Source: Butyricimonas faecihominis (GTDB lineage: Bacteria; Bacteroidota; Bacteroidia; Bacteroidales; Marinifilaceae). From it: DNA of 64,000 nt. Made by a program: the position numbers and the translations under genes. The stretch spans positions 3,105,880 to 3,169,879 of the forward strand of contig NZ_AP028155.1 in NCBI RefSeq assembly GCF_033096445.1, written 5' to 3'. Shown piece by piece: positions 1-9,300 of this stretch; the stretch's first letter is position 1, and each line of letters starts with the position of its first letter. The notes under the pieces are model-generated. The model was given only the letters and a program-made list of their open reading frames with translations. It was not told the DNA's origin and made no database searches.

Positions 1-1659
1 TAAATAATTCTTCATTTCAGAACTTATCCCAGAAAATTGAGGATTATACAACATCCAAAATTCAGGAGAGGTTCTCTGTTCGTCATTTAACGAGGCAAAT
101 AACTCTACGGCAACAAGGGCCATCTTAGAACTATTAGCCACCTTACTCAATGCCGTTAAATATTGGACCATAAACTCCGGAGAGCGATCTCCACTAACGT
201 ACCTAGCCTCAAGAACACCAAAAGCTTTATTATCATCGAAAGTCTCCTGTACGCGTTCGATAAAATTACCATTCATGACATTAGATATCATGTGTCGAAC
301 ATTCCCTTCCTTATCAAGCACAAGCATTACATTAGGAATATTTATACCGTATCTTCTGATAACCTTGGCCCCTTCTCCTTCCTCAAGATTCACCCTGTAA
401 TTTATAAAAAATTTATTCAGTAAATCCTCTACTTCTTTCTGCGTAAAGAGTTGATCATCAATCGCCTTTGTGGTCTGCCCATTGTTGTGACAATCCAAAA
501 ATACATACTTGTCTTCCACTTCAGCTTGTGCCAGAACCTCTCTTAATGTCTTCAAATTCTCCCAATATACCCCATCATTGCCCGCACGTCTAAAGTTAAA
601 AGCTATTTTAGTAACCTTGCTTTTAGCGACCTCGTCTCTGATCAATTCTTTTTCACGAATAGCGATCTCTCCCAGTCTCTTCAGTTGTGCTTTATCTTTG
701 AACATCGAAATAAACAGATTTGCACCTTCAAATACCCAACTTTTTTCGGAATCATTCAATACATCCAAATTTGTATCAAGAGCATCCATAAAGCCGGTTG
801 CATCATATTTTCCCCGGGCTTCCGCCAAGTCTATCATTTTAAAAAGTGCATCCTTACGAGGTACGTCGTTATTCTCAAGTAAATCTCGAATACCCGGAAT
901 CTTATCATATTTCTTTGCGGGCAATTGGTACACGATCATCAAGTTTAATTCCGACATAAAAGAATTATAAATCAAATCTCCGACCTCTTCTTTTCCTATC
1001 TCCTTTTCAAAATGCCCCCGGTTGGCACAAACAAATTTCAGTTCCTCACTCTCCAAAGAGGTCGCTCTTGATTGTAACAAAGGCCAATAAGCGGCACTCA
1101 ATTTATCTTTCTCCGTAAGCTTTCCCCAAAGATTATCACCTACACTTTGAGCCTTGACAACATCACCTGAAACAGAAAGTAATTTCCAGTACGCCATTTG
1201 TTCTGTCAAATCCAGTTTCCCGGCTTGGTATAATGCCTCGTATTCAGCAAGACTACTGGCTTTTAAGCCGATCTCTACACTCTCTATTAACTTTTCAAGA
1301 GGCATCGCTCCAACCACTTTATGCATTAACTTACCATTCGCATTGATAATCAAAAAGGTCGGATACGCATCAACACCGTATTGCTTACCAATAGCCGGTC
1401 CGCCTCCTTTTTCCATGTCCGTTTTCACACAGACAAAGTTCTTATTAAAATAATCACCGGCCTCTTTCAGCGTGAAGACCTCATTTGCCATCATTTTACA
1501 CGGGCCACACCAAGAGGTATAACAATCCAAGAATATAGGTTTATTTTCCGTTTTTGCCTTCTTGCAAGCTTCCTCTAAAGACAACTCTTGAAAATCTGTT
1601 TGAGCAAAAACAGCGACGGAGCATAATAGTCCCACAAACACCGATAATAATTTTTTCAT
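1..1659 (-). CDS. Thioredoxin-family exported protein with two thioredoxin-like domains (3' end outside window)
   Basis: The frame is open from the ATG at 1659 to the left edge (553 codons, no stop), so the C-terminus is missing. Residues 1-20 form a type I signal peptide ending in VFAQ, so the product should be periplasmic. The first thioredoxin fold carries the redox motif WCGPC (C51, C54) and a YPTFLI cis-proline segment. After a helical stretch a second thioredoxin-like region begins near residue 380, but the motif position reads GQTT (394-397), with no cysteines. It follows the next thioredoxin gene by 24 bp and is the last visible gene of locus A. Role inferred: reduction or handling of disulfides in substrates entering through the locus A SusCD pair. 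Confidence 0.85.
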   Translation of the reverse strand, partial: MKKLLSVFVGLLCSVAVFAQTDFQELSLEEACKKAKTENKPIFLDCYTSWCGPCKMMANEVFTLKEAGDYFNKNFVCVKTDMEKGGGPAIGKQYGVDAYPTFLIINANGKLMHKVVGAMPLEKLIESVEIGLKASSLAEYEALYQAGKLDLTEQMAYWKLLSVSGDVVKAQSVGDNLWGKLTEKDKLSAAYWPLLQSRATSLESEELKFVCANRGHFEKEIGKEEVGDLIYNSFMSELNLMIVYQLPAKKYDKIPGIRDLLENNDVPRKDALFKMIDLAEARGKYDATGFMDALDTNLDVLNDSEKSWVFEGANLFISMFKDKAQLKRLGEIAIREKELIRDEVAKSKVTKIAFNFRRAGNDGVYWENLKTLREVLAQAEVEDKYVFLDCHNNGQTTKAIDDQLFTQKEVEDLLNKFFINYRVNLEEGEGAKVIRRYGINIPNVMLVLDKEGNVRHMISNVMNGNFIERVQETFDDNKAFGVLEARYVSGDRSPEFMVQYLTALSKVANSSKMALVAVELFASLNDEQRTSPEFWMLYNPQFSGISSEMKNYL

Positions 1660-1683
1660 TTCCTTCTTTTTATAAAATTAATC

Positions 1684-2784
1684 TTACTTGTTTTTCTTCG
1701 TCCCAGAAAGCATATTTCCCAAGCCTATCTTCAAAGGATTATGCTCGGTATGTTCATACACGTACTCGTGAAGTTTACATACCCGTTTATACTGCGCCTC
1801 CGTCCCAACATTGGCAATGTAAATTGTCACGGGAAAATAAAAATACACCAGATGTTCCCCGTCAATCTTGGGAAATTCATTCTCGCATAATTCCAGTAAT
1901 TTCTCCACCCCTTTTTCGCTATTATCCTTTCTGGCCTCACACAAAGCTTTCCCCAAAGCGACATACGTATCCATACGCTCCCGTGAGTTAAAATGATGCG
2001 GGGCCATCTGTTTGGCAACCTTATCCAAATCATCCATAGGCTCACGTCCACGGATCATGTCACGTAGTTTAATCTCGAAGGCTTCAGCGATCCGGTTCAA
2101 CACTTTTTCTTCTCCCATGCTCCGGGTAAATTGTTCAAAATGGGAAAACAAGAAATCCATGAAAGGAGAACCCACCGGAGATAAAGCCTGATCTTTAAAA
2201 ATAAACCAATACTCCCGATTTGATTTTTCTGTATCAGGCAATACCTTAAATAATGCCACACACACCTCTTGAGCTTTCTCGTTCATGGAGGCCGTTAACA
2301 ACGCTTTTAAATAATCGGTAAGGAACGAAACGTCTCTATTCCCGTTCTCGTATTGCTGTCCCAAACTGGCAAGCGAAGCTTTCAGCGCCGCCTCGACTTG
2401 GTTCATGAAATCCGATGGTTCAAGGGTTGCCCCAACAATCTGGTTTTCCAATCCCTTATCCACGTTCAAGATCAAAAACGTGGGATAGGCCTGAACATTA
2501 AACATCTTCGCCAATTCCGAACCATCCTTATCAGCTCCCGTGTCATATTTCACACACACGAAACGCTCGTTCATAAACGCTCCTAACTTTACATCTGGGA
2601 ACACCTTGTCCGCCATCATCTTACACGGGGCACACCAAGAGGTGTAAAGATCCACGAAAATCAGCTTTTTCTCCGCTCTTGCTTTCGTACAAGCCTCATC
2701 TAATGTCAATTTCTGGAAATTTGTCTGTCCGAAAGCCAGCACAGAACAAAAAATCCCGACATAAATCAATAACAATTTTTTCAT
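1684..2784 (-). CDS. Periplasmic thioredoxin-family protein (locus A)
   Basis: 366 residues from the ATG at 2784; the longer frame to 2832 adds 16 residues ahead of a clear signal peptide (MKKLLLIYVG..., cleavage near AFGQ), so the inner start is preferred. The thioredoxin fold is N-terminal, with WCAPC (C51, C54) and a YPTFLI segment. The remaining roughly 240 residues look helical and have no recognised domain. The N-terminal half closely resembles the neighbouring gene at 1-1659, pointing to tandem duplication. A 290 bp gap carrying palindromic repeats separates it from the upstream lipoprotein gene. Probable role: periplasmic thiol-disulfide reductase serving the SusCD system. The substrate is unknown. 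Confidence 0.88.
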   Translation of the reverse strand: MKKLLLIYVGIFCSVLAFGQTNFQKLTLDEACTKARAEKKLIFVDLYTSWCAPCKMMADKVFPDVKLGAFMNERFVCVKYDTGADKDGSELAKMFNVQAYPTFLILNVDKGLENQIVGATLEPSDFMNQVEAALKASLASLGQQYENGNRDVSFLTDYLKALLTASMNEKAQEVCVALFKVLPDTEKSNREYWFIFKDQALSPVGSPFMDFLFSHFEQFTRSMGEEKVLNRIAEAFEIKLRDMIRGREPMDDLDKVAKQMAPHHFNSRERMDTYVALGKALCEARKDNSEKGVEKLLELCENEFPKIDGEHLVYFYFPVTIYIANVGTEAQYKRVCKLHEYVYEHTEHNPLKIGLGNMLSGTKKNK

Positions 2785-2878
2785 TTCAGTTCTTTCTAAA
2801 TGATACAATACAAAACATCCTTTTCCTGCCAATAAGGCGCTACACTTTTTCCATGAGGTTGTATAAAAAGCCTTTTTT

Positions 2879-3009
2879 AAACTCCCTCCCCCCTTCGGGG
2901 TACTCCCTCTATAAACAGAGGGAGAGCTAGATTACTCACCATTTTCGGGAAAAAATACCAGCTCCTCCTCTGTTTATAGAGGAGGTGGCCGAAGGCCGGA
3001 GGAGTTCAT
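2879..3009. repeat. Inverted pair of REP-like palindromic elements
   Basis: Two copies of a roughly 48 bp element lie head to head (about 2879-2928 and 2959-3009). Each can form two hairpins. One has arms CTCCCTCT/AGAGGGAG in the first copy and CTCCTCT/AGAGGAG in the second; the other is CCCC-TTCG-GGGG in the first copy and GGCC-GAAG-GCC in the second. Stem differences are compensatory, so folding is conserved. The rest of the 2785-3076 gap holds no gene that I can see. The pair sits inside the locus A operon and could act as a mRNA-processing or stability element. Confidence 0.75.
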
Positions 3010-3076
3010 TGAACGACAATCGGGACTTTTTAGTCAACCTCAGTTAGTAGTAATATCCTATAAATAAGTTGATAAC

Positions 3077-3973
3077 CTATATAGAGACCCCGATATCCCG
3101 CAATACCGTTTTCATAATTTCATATTTCGTCATCACGACACTAAACGTCCCGTACAACGCTTCAAATTCTTCCGGCGTGTAAATAAACATCGCCTTGATA
3201 TACATACCTACATCTTGAACCTCCGTGGGCATACTACCATAATCACTAGGATTCGGATCCTTCAAGAAGCCAACGGCTCTCGGGTCAGAGAATCCATACC
3301 TATTGTAAAAATACCAACCGGCACAACCGTATAAATTCTCCGTGTAACAACTGCGGGTTGCCTGATAAAATGCAGCCAACTCTTCCGTATAACCGGAAAC
3401 AGGCGTGGCAAGAACGGCATTAAAAATGGCACCCTTCATATTCAGACGTTCCGCATCGCTCATATCTTTTAACTCTGAAACACGGGAAATAAGCACCGTA
3501 TTCAATCCTTTAAAAGCCTCATTACTTACCACCGCCGGGTTCCAAGGAGTCAAAGATTTCAGCAACAAGAAACTAGTAATCTTGATACTCTCAGGTAAAA
3601 CAGGCACTATCTCCTCGCGTAAGAATTCTAACCCATCGACAACGTCCTCTTTCGGACACAACTCGTAAGAACTGAAAGGATTGGGTGTTTCTGTTCCACC
3701 GAGAGAAGAACTTCCAAATTGCAGGATTTCATAATGTGTATAAGAATTCCCCCAATGATCAAAACGAGTTTCTTCTCCAATCGTATCATTATAAAACACG
3801 GGAATACCTGTCTCCGTGTAAAATTGATAAATCGCATGATCTACCGGATCATTTGAATCCTCTATCGTGAACCAATCTCGACCAACATTGGACGGTGTCA
3901 AATGATCTTCCTTATCACAAGCCGTGAACAAGACGGATAAAAATAATATATAAAGGAAATTATTCTTTTTCAT
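3077..3973 (-). CDS. SusCD-associated lipoprotein, metallohydrolase-like with degenerate active site
   Basis: Start taken at the ATG at 3973; the two extra codons upstream begin with TTG. A lipobox FTAC (C19) indicates a lipoprotein. The layout (a Y-TETGIPVFY strand early, a long middle, and a C-terminal TPEEFEALYG...MTKYEIMK region) resembles the SusCD-linked family of zinc metallohydrolase lipoproteins (LP_HExxH type). Where that family has HExxH this protein reads FNAVL (184-188), so I expect no metal catalysis. The start is 2 bp after the SusD stop, so the two are probably coupled. Possible role: surface substrate-binding partner of SusD. Family assignment is by pattern only. Confidence 0.6.
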   Translation of the reverse strand: MKKNNFLYILFLSVLFTACDKEDHLTPSNVGRDWFTIEDSNDPVDHAIYQFYTETGIPVFYNDTIGEETRFDHWGNSYTHYEILQFGSSSLGGTETPNPFSSYELCPKEDVVDGLEFLREEIVPVLPESIKITSFLLLKSLTPWNPAVVSNEAFKGLNTVLISRVSELKDMSDAERLNMKGAIFNAVLATPVSGYTEELAAFYQATRSCYTENLYGCAGWYFYNRYGFSDPRAVGFLKDPNPSDYGSMPTEVQDVGMYIKAMFIYTPEEFEALYGTFSVVMTKYEIMKTVLRDIGVSI

Positions 3974-3975
3974 AC

Positions 3976-5559
3976 TCAATTTCTTATAAGTTCTCTATTC
4001 GGACGAATCTCATTTTGAAGTTCTCCCCTGTTAAATTCAATTGCATAATTTGGAATTGGCACTATCCAAGCGGCATGATCCTGAGTGTAAGCATTTAATT
4101 CATAGTAACCGTTTTCATACCAAGTCATTGAATTCGCCTCGTAATCATTATTCTGATGACGAATACGGAAATTCTCCGGAAGAGGACGAATGCTATTTAC
4201 AGCATAACGGCGCAGGTCAAACCAACGATGTCCCTCGAAACAAAGTTCACGACGGCGTTCATCACGAATAAAATCAATCAATGCCTCCCCCGTTTCTGTC
4301 ACCGACGGTGCAACAGCAAATCGTTTAGAAAGAAGTTTTTCCAACTCGGTTTTCGCTTCCCCTTCCCGATTTAACATCGCCAACGCCTCCGCCTTATTTA
4401 AAATCACCTCAGGCAAACGAATCAGAAAATCCATACCGACCTCATCCGTATCACTGTAGTCTACCCAAGTCTTATATTTATCGGGTATCGCTGCATGTAA
4501 AGAACTCTTAAAGAATGCTGTTCTACGCAAATCCCCTGCAGCATAACATTCCAACAAATCTTCTGACGCTTGAAATGAAAATGCTTGATTAACCGGGGTA
4601 GAACCACTCCAACCTGATGTATAACTCAAGAAAGTCAGGATCATTGAATTTCCTCCTTGAGTGAAAATTGTTTCGGGTGATGTCCAAGAGACCACATTTT
4701 GCCCGCTTGTCCAATTATTCAAATCCATCACCGAATAAGCTCCGCCCATAGCCTCATTGGCTGCCGCAATACAAGCCTCGTAGTTTTCCATGTACAAGTA
4801 AACTCTAGACAGTAATGCATTAGCGGCAGTTTCTCCTACTCGCAATGTTGAAGAAGGAGTGATCCCTTTCAAACAAACGGCAGCCCGTTGAAGATCCTCG
4901 ATAATCAGCGAATATACCGCCTCTACCGAGCTACGGCTAAAATATTTATCTTCCACATGCTCGGAAGTTTTCAAAGGGACTCCGGCATCTTTTGATGCCG
5001 TGGCCTTGCAATAAGGCATGCCATAAATATTCACCAACAAAAAGTAGTAACCGGCCCGGAGAAAACGCGCTTCCCCTTCCACCCTGTTCAATAGCTCAAT
5101 ATCCTCCTCTTTCGAACGGAAGTCATTTGCCATATAAATGATTGAGTTCAACACACCTATATTTTTGTAAAATTTTTCCCAATCATTATCCTTGTACTGA
5201 GTGTTCTCTAATGTCAGAAACGGGTCGGCTCCCCAATGATAAAAAGAACCCAACACGTTACGCGGATAACTATCCGTGTAAGGTAATCCCCCGGATACAA
5301 ATTCTTCCGCATCATCATCCATGACATGTAGCCAAGGATAATTCATCGTAAGCCCGCTACTGTAACTCATCGTCTCCTGGCTACTTACATAATAACTACT
5401 CTGAAATGCCATAAAACACTCCCCTCTAAGTAACTCGTCCAAATCCTGTGCAGTCTCGGCGTAACGTTGATTCTGCGAATACTCATCCAAAAAATCACCG
5501 CAAGAAACACAACCAAGGGTGAATACACTTAAAATATAGATTAAAACTCTTTTTTTCAT
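3976..5559 (-). CDS. SusD/RagB-family nutrient-binding outer-membrane lipoprotein (locus A)
   Basis: 527 residues. The lipobox is LGCVSC (C20), followed by the GDFLDEYS start typical of SusD proteins. Characteristic SusD sequence is present: RAGYYFLLVNIYG in the tetratricopeptide-like first half, and the C-terminal ERRRELCFEGHRWFDLRRY block. SusD proteins sit on the cell surface as the lid over the SusC channel and bind the substrate. It begins 10 bp after the SusC stop and ends 2 bp before the next lipoprotein start, so this is a tight operon. The ligand cannot be read from the sequence. Confidence 0.95.
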   Translation of the reverse strand: MKKRVLIYILSVFTLGCVSCGDFLDEYSQNQRYAETAQDLDELLRGECFMAFQSSYYVSSQETMSYSSGLTMNYPWLHVMDDDAEEFVSGGLPYTDSYPRNVLGSFYHWGADPFLTLENTQYKDNDWEKFYKNIGVLNSIIYMANDFRSKEEDIELLNRVEGEARFLRAGYYFLLVNIYGMPYCKATASKDAGVPLKTSEHVEDKYFSRSSVEAVYSLIIEDLQRAAVCLKGITPSSTLRVGETAANALLSRVYLYMENYEACIAAANEAMGGAYSVMDLNNWTSGQNVVSWTSPETIFTQGGNSMILTFLSYTSGWSGSTPVNQAFSFQASEDLLECYAAGDLRRTAFFKSSLHAAIPDKYKTWVDYSDTDEVGMDFLIRLPEVILNKAEALAMLNREGEAKTELEKLLSKRFAVAPSVTETGEALIDFIRDERRRELCFEGHRWFDLRRYAVNSIRPLPENFRIRHQNNDYEANSMTWYENGYYELNAYTQDHAAWIVPIPNYAIEFNRGELQNEIRPNRELIRN

Positions 5560-5569
5560 CGCTCAAATT

Positions 5570-8500
5570 TTAGAAAGTGATACTAAGATTACATGAGTAA
5601 GTAGGACGCACCGAAAGATTGACATTCGGTGACGATCCTGACTGAGTAGGATCTTGTCCCCGTAACTTTTTATGGGCAATGGTAAACAGGTTCGTTCCGG
5701 TCAGGTTGATATAAGCCGACTTGAGACCTAACTTCTTACAGAATCGCTCATCAACATTGTAGCGGAAAGAGAGGGAAGACAACCGCAGATAATTTCCACT
5801 CACCACCCGAATATCCGAATTGTCATACATCTCGTAAATATTATTCGCGATTCGATGTGTCATATTCGTTCCACTAGTCCACCACGGGTTGGAGTGAGTT
5901 CCTGCAACGGTATTCAACCCGGGAATATTGGTATGTTCCTCATCACCCGGCTTTCTCCAACGATTCACAAATTCCCGTCGCAAGTTACTATGCGGGTTAG
6001 GATTGGTTGTTCCGTATTCAGTACACAATTTCAGTAACCGGATTTTATTCCCCAAACTATAAGTCAAATTAAACGATAAACTAAAATTACGATACCCTAA
6101 ATAGTTCGAAATTCCTCCTTGAAGATAAGGTTCACGCCGTCCCGATCTTTCCATCACTTCTAGAAAGACATCTTCTCGTTCCATTCCGTTGTATTTTTTA
6201 GACAACTCCTCTTGCAATTCATCCTCTGCTCCGTAAAAAATGGGGGAACCGTCCACAGAGCTTAATCCTTTAAAACGGTATGAATAGAACGTATTCAAAG
6301 GTTCCCCAGCAATCTCCACGTCCCCAGTCAACATATCGTCATACTCAATCTCATCCCGCAAGACATTATTCCGGTTATTTATCGCACTGTTCACCAATTC
6401 GTTCAACACTTGTCCCAACTGGGGATCAATTCGCCAAACAAATCCTCTCTTTCCTCCATCAAGACCGACACGGTTGATCGGGGTGAAATTTAAACTCACC
6501 TCAATACCTTTGTTTACAAGCGTTCCGCTATTCACCACATATTGTTTGATACCGTTAATTTCAGAAATAGTCTTTGTCAGAAATGCATCCCGAGTCTTTT
6601 TATAATACCAAGAAAACGAGCCGTTAATCTTATTCTTTAAAAACGAGAAATCCAAGGTCACATTCGTGGATGCCGTCTTTTCCCACCTTAAGTCCGGATT
6701 CGGGTAATGAGCAACTTTCGAATTAAATTCACCATATTTCCCAGTGTAATCAACTCCTTGCGTGATAATCATATTAGGAGTCTGGTTGCTCAGCATATTC
6801 CCCTGATAACCAAAAGATCCCCTTAATGCCAAATCATCCACCCAATCAACAGATTCCAAAATATCCCGTTTTACATTCCAACGACCGGACAAAGCCCAAA
6901 TCGGCATCATTCGATCATTCGCCCGTGATCCGAATAAGTTGGAAGCCTCCCCTCGAATATGCAGATTCAACATATAACGATTGTCATAATCGTACCCGGC
7001 CATCGCGTACCATGCCACCGAATTGGTTAAATTTTCCGTAATAACACCTAAAGCATTTGGGGAAATCATAAATTGACTATGATATTTCGTGTAAGTCGTG
7101 GGAATAGAAGAAAACAATTTACCCCGATCTCGATGATACCCCCGTCGTGTAATATTAAAACCATCGTATCTTTGAGAATTCAATTCTAACCCGGCAGAAC
7201 CACTCACATTATGCTTACCTTCTCTTCCCACATCCTTGGCGTAATTCGCTTGCACACGTGCCATCCAATTAGTATTGCGAACTTCACTCTTCCGTAATTC
7301 TCCACCAATGGGACACATATCATTCTGCACCGTCTGTTCGGCACGCAACTGATGCACGTAATAGGAGTCTTCCGTAAAATAAATCTCTTGATTTGTGTTA
7401 CTTACCCCGTAAGACAAAGTTCCTTCCAATTTCAAATCATCTATGACATTGTAACTAACATGCGCCTGCATATTAATTGCGTTTCCGTTGGTTTCATCCC
7501 CGGAATTATCCATTTCGTTCAACACGTTGAAAGCATACATCGGCATCGAACCACTTGATGCTCGTTGATAGAGGTAACGAAATCCATCGGGATTAAAAGC
7601 CGGAATGGCACGGTTCATATTATAGGCGTAGTCCAACACACCTAATTCCGAGGGATTGTAATCACGCTTCGATACATTCCCTTGAAGCTGGAACCGTGCG
7701 GCAAAACGCTCGTAATTCGCTGATAAATTTAATGTTGTCGAATATCGTCTATTGCTCTCACCCTTTATCGCACCTTTCTCATCGCTCATTCCGAGAGAGG
7801 CATAATAACGGATATTGGCCGAACCTCCCGACAAGCTCAACGTGTGGTTATGTGAAAACACATCCTGACAAACGACATCAAACCAGTCCGTGTTCAATGT
7901 TTCGTAATATCCAACCAAACGATTGAACTCTTTATAATCGATTGCCCCATTGTAATAATCCTGTATCGCGGCCTCGTATCCGGTCCAACTATCAACATTA
8001 TTGTAATAAACTCCCCGTTCTACCAACTCCCGCGAAACATCCACCCGCTCTTTCGAATTCATCAAGTAAATAGCCCGGTCGCTGTAACGAGGTCTTCTCG
8101 TATAGGAAGCTGTTCCAGAATAAGTAACACTAGGCGGACCGGCTTTCCCTTTTTTCGTCGTGATCACGATAACGCCATTACCCGCTTTTGCCCCGTAAAG
8201 AGCTGTTGCAGAAGCATCTTTCAACACGTCAATCTGTTCGATGTCATCCGGGTTCAAACCCGAAATCGCATTACCCAGCAAGTTCACGAAGTCCAAATCG
8301 TTAATCTGAGCAGGATCAACATTCACCGGATCGGTCAAAACCACCCCATCTAACACCCATAGCGGTTCTCGACTACCCAAAACGGTCGAAGTTCCTCGTA
8401 TTCTTAATTTCGGAGCGGCACCAACCTGTCCGGAATTCTGCATAAAAATCATACCGGGTATACGTCCTTCCAACATTTGGTCAATCGTGTTTACTCCCGA

Positions 8501-9217
8501 CACTTTTATATCGTCCATTCTAATCGTTTGCACGGCACTTGTCAATTTCCGTTTATCAATATTCTGATACCCGGTTCTCACAACCACTTCTTCCAGTTGT
8601 TCTGCAGACTCTTTCAGAACCACGTGAAGCGAATCCTGTCCCGTATATTGCACCTCTTGCGTTTCCATTCCTATAAATGAGAAAAGTAACGACACATTCT
8701 GCATCTTAGGCAGTGTCAACGAAAACCTTCCCTTTACATCTGTTGACGTACCCAAGGTTAAGCCTTTCACGATAACCGTTACCCCGGGCAGAGGATGTTT
8801 CTTCTCATCCGTCACGCTCCCAACAATGCGAACCTCTTTTTCCCCCTCTTTCACCTCTCCCGGAACAATAATAATAACTCCTTGTTCTATCCGATAAGAT
8901 AAATTCACCTTGCCCAAAACCGCATCCAACACCCGTTCCAAATCTTCATCAACAAATTTCGCGGACACGTCTTTCACTTTTTTCAATTCATTGTGATTGA
9001 AAAAAAACTTGTAACCCGTTTGTTGTCTCAATTCCTGAATAATCTCCAACATACTCACTCGCTCCAGATCTAAATTTATCTTCTTTTGGGAGAATCCATT
9101 CCCGGAAACCTTCAACAATAGAAACAGCGTAAAAACACATATTAATCTCATAACCAGAAACCATTTTTTTACACACGCCTCCCTAACAGGGATGCCATCA
9201 TCTCGTTTTTTTTTCAT
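5570..9217 (-). CDS. SusC/RagA-family TonB-dependent outer-membrane transporter with STN signalling domain (locus A)
   Basis: 1215 residues from the ATG at 9217. In order: a signal peptide/anchor (about 20-43, ending NGFSQ), a secretin/TonB N-terminal (STN) domain (about 47-115), a carboxypeptidase-regulatory-like domain (about 130-205), a TonB-plug domain with EEVVVRTGYQ and the signature LKDASATALYG, and a long beta barrel ending in an aromatic residue. The STN domain is what lets such receptors signal to a FecR anti-sigma factor, and a FecR/sigma pair lies just upstream. With SusD it should import an oligomeric substrate, powered by TonB. An 83 bp gap with a hairpin separates it from FecR. 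Confidence 0.96.
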   Translation of the reverse strand: MKKKRDDGIPVREACVKKWFLVMRLICVFTLFLLLKVSGNGFSQKKINLDLERVSMLEIIQELRQQTGYKFFFNHNELKKVKDVSAKFVDEDLERVLDAVLGKVNLSYRIEQGVIIIVPGEVKEGEKEVRIVGSVTDEKKHPLPGVTVIVKGLTLGTSTDVKGRFSLTLPKMQNVSLLFSFIGMETQEVQYTGQDSLHVVLKESAEQLEEVVVRTGYQNIDKRKLTSAVQTIRMDDIKVSGVNTIDQMLEGRIPGMIFMQNSGQVGAAPKLRIRGTSTVLGSREPLWVLDGVVLTDPVNVDPAQINDLDFVNLLGNAISGLNPDDIEQIDVLKDASATALYGAKAGNGVIVITTKKGKAGPPSVTYSGTASYTRRPRYSDRAIYLMNSKERVDVSRELVERGVYYNNVDSWTGYEAAIQDYYNGAIDYKEFNRLVGYYETLNTDWFDVVCQDVFSHNHTLSLSGGSANIRYYASLGMSDEKGAIKGESNRRYSTTLNLSANYERFAARFQLQGNVSKRDYNPSELGVLDYAYNMNRAIPAFNPDGFRYLYQRASSGSMPMYAFNVLNEMDNSGDETNGNAINMQAHVSYNVIDDLKLEGTLSYGVSNTNQEIYFTEDSYYVHQLRAEQTVQNDMCPIGGELRKSEVRNTNWMARVQANYAKDVGREGKHNVSGSAGLELNSQRYDGFNITRRGYHRDRGKLFSSIPTTYTKYHSQFMISPNALGVITENLTNSVAWYAMAGYDYDNRYMLNLHIRGEASNLFGSRANDRMMPIWALSGRWNVKRDILESVDWVDDLALRGSFGYQGNMLSNQTPNMIITQGVDYTGKYGEFNSKVAHYPNPDLRWEKTASTNVTLDFSFLKNKINGSFSWYYKKTRDAFLTKTISEINGIKQYVVNSGTLVNKGIEVSLNFTPINRVGLDGGKRGFVWRIDPQLGQVLNELVNSAINNRNNVLRDEIEYDDMLTGDVEIAGEPLNTFYSYRFKGLSSVDGSPIFYGAEDELQEELSKKYNGMEREDVFLEVMERSGRREPYLQGGISNYLGYRNFSLSFNLTYSLGNKIRLLKLCTEYGTTNPNPHSNLRREFVNRWRKPGDEEHTNIPGLNTVAGTHSNPWWTSGTNMTHRIANNIYEMYDNSDIRVVSGNYLRLSSLSFRYNVDERFCKKLGLKSAYINLTGTNLFTIAHKKLRGQDPTQSGSSPNVNLSVRPTYSCNLSITF

Positions 9218-9264
9218 ACATTTGTCTTGTTAATGTAAAGATTACTAAATTTAATTGACACAGC

Positions 9265-9296
9265 AACCGGCTAGGTGGTACCAACACCTACCGGTT
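9265..9296 (-). terminator. Hairpin between fecR and susC (locus A)
   Basis: AACCGG-c-TAGGTG pairs with CACCTA-CCGGTT across a short loop, with one bulged base, directly after the FecR stop. There is no T-run after it on the minus strand, so it may attenuate or mark a processing point and need not be a strong terminator. A second weaker inverted repeat lies between it and the SusC start (9223-9233 with 9251-9260). Confidence 0.5.
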
Positions 9297-9300
9297 TTTC

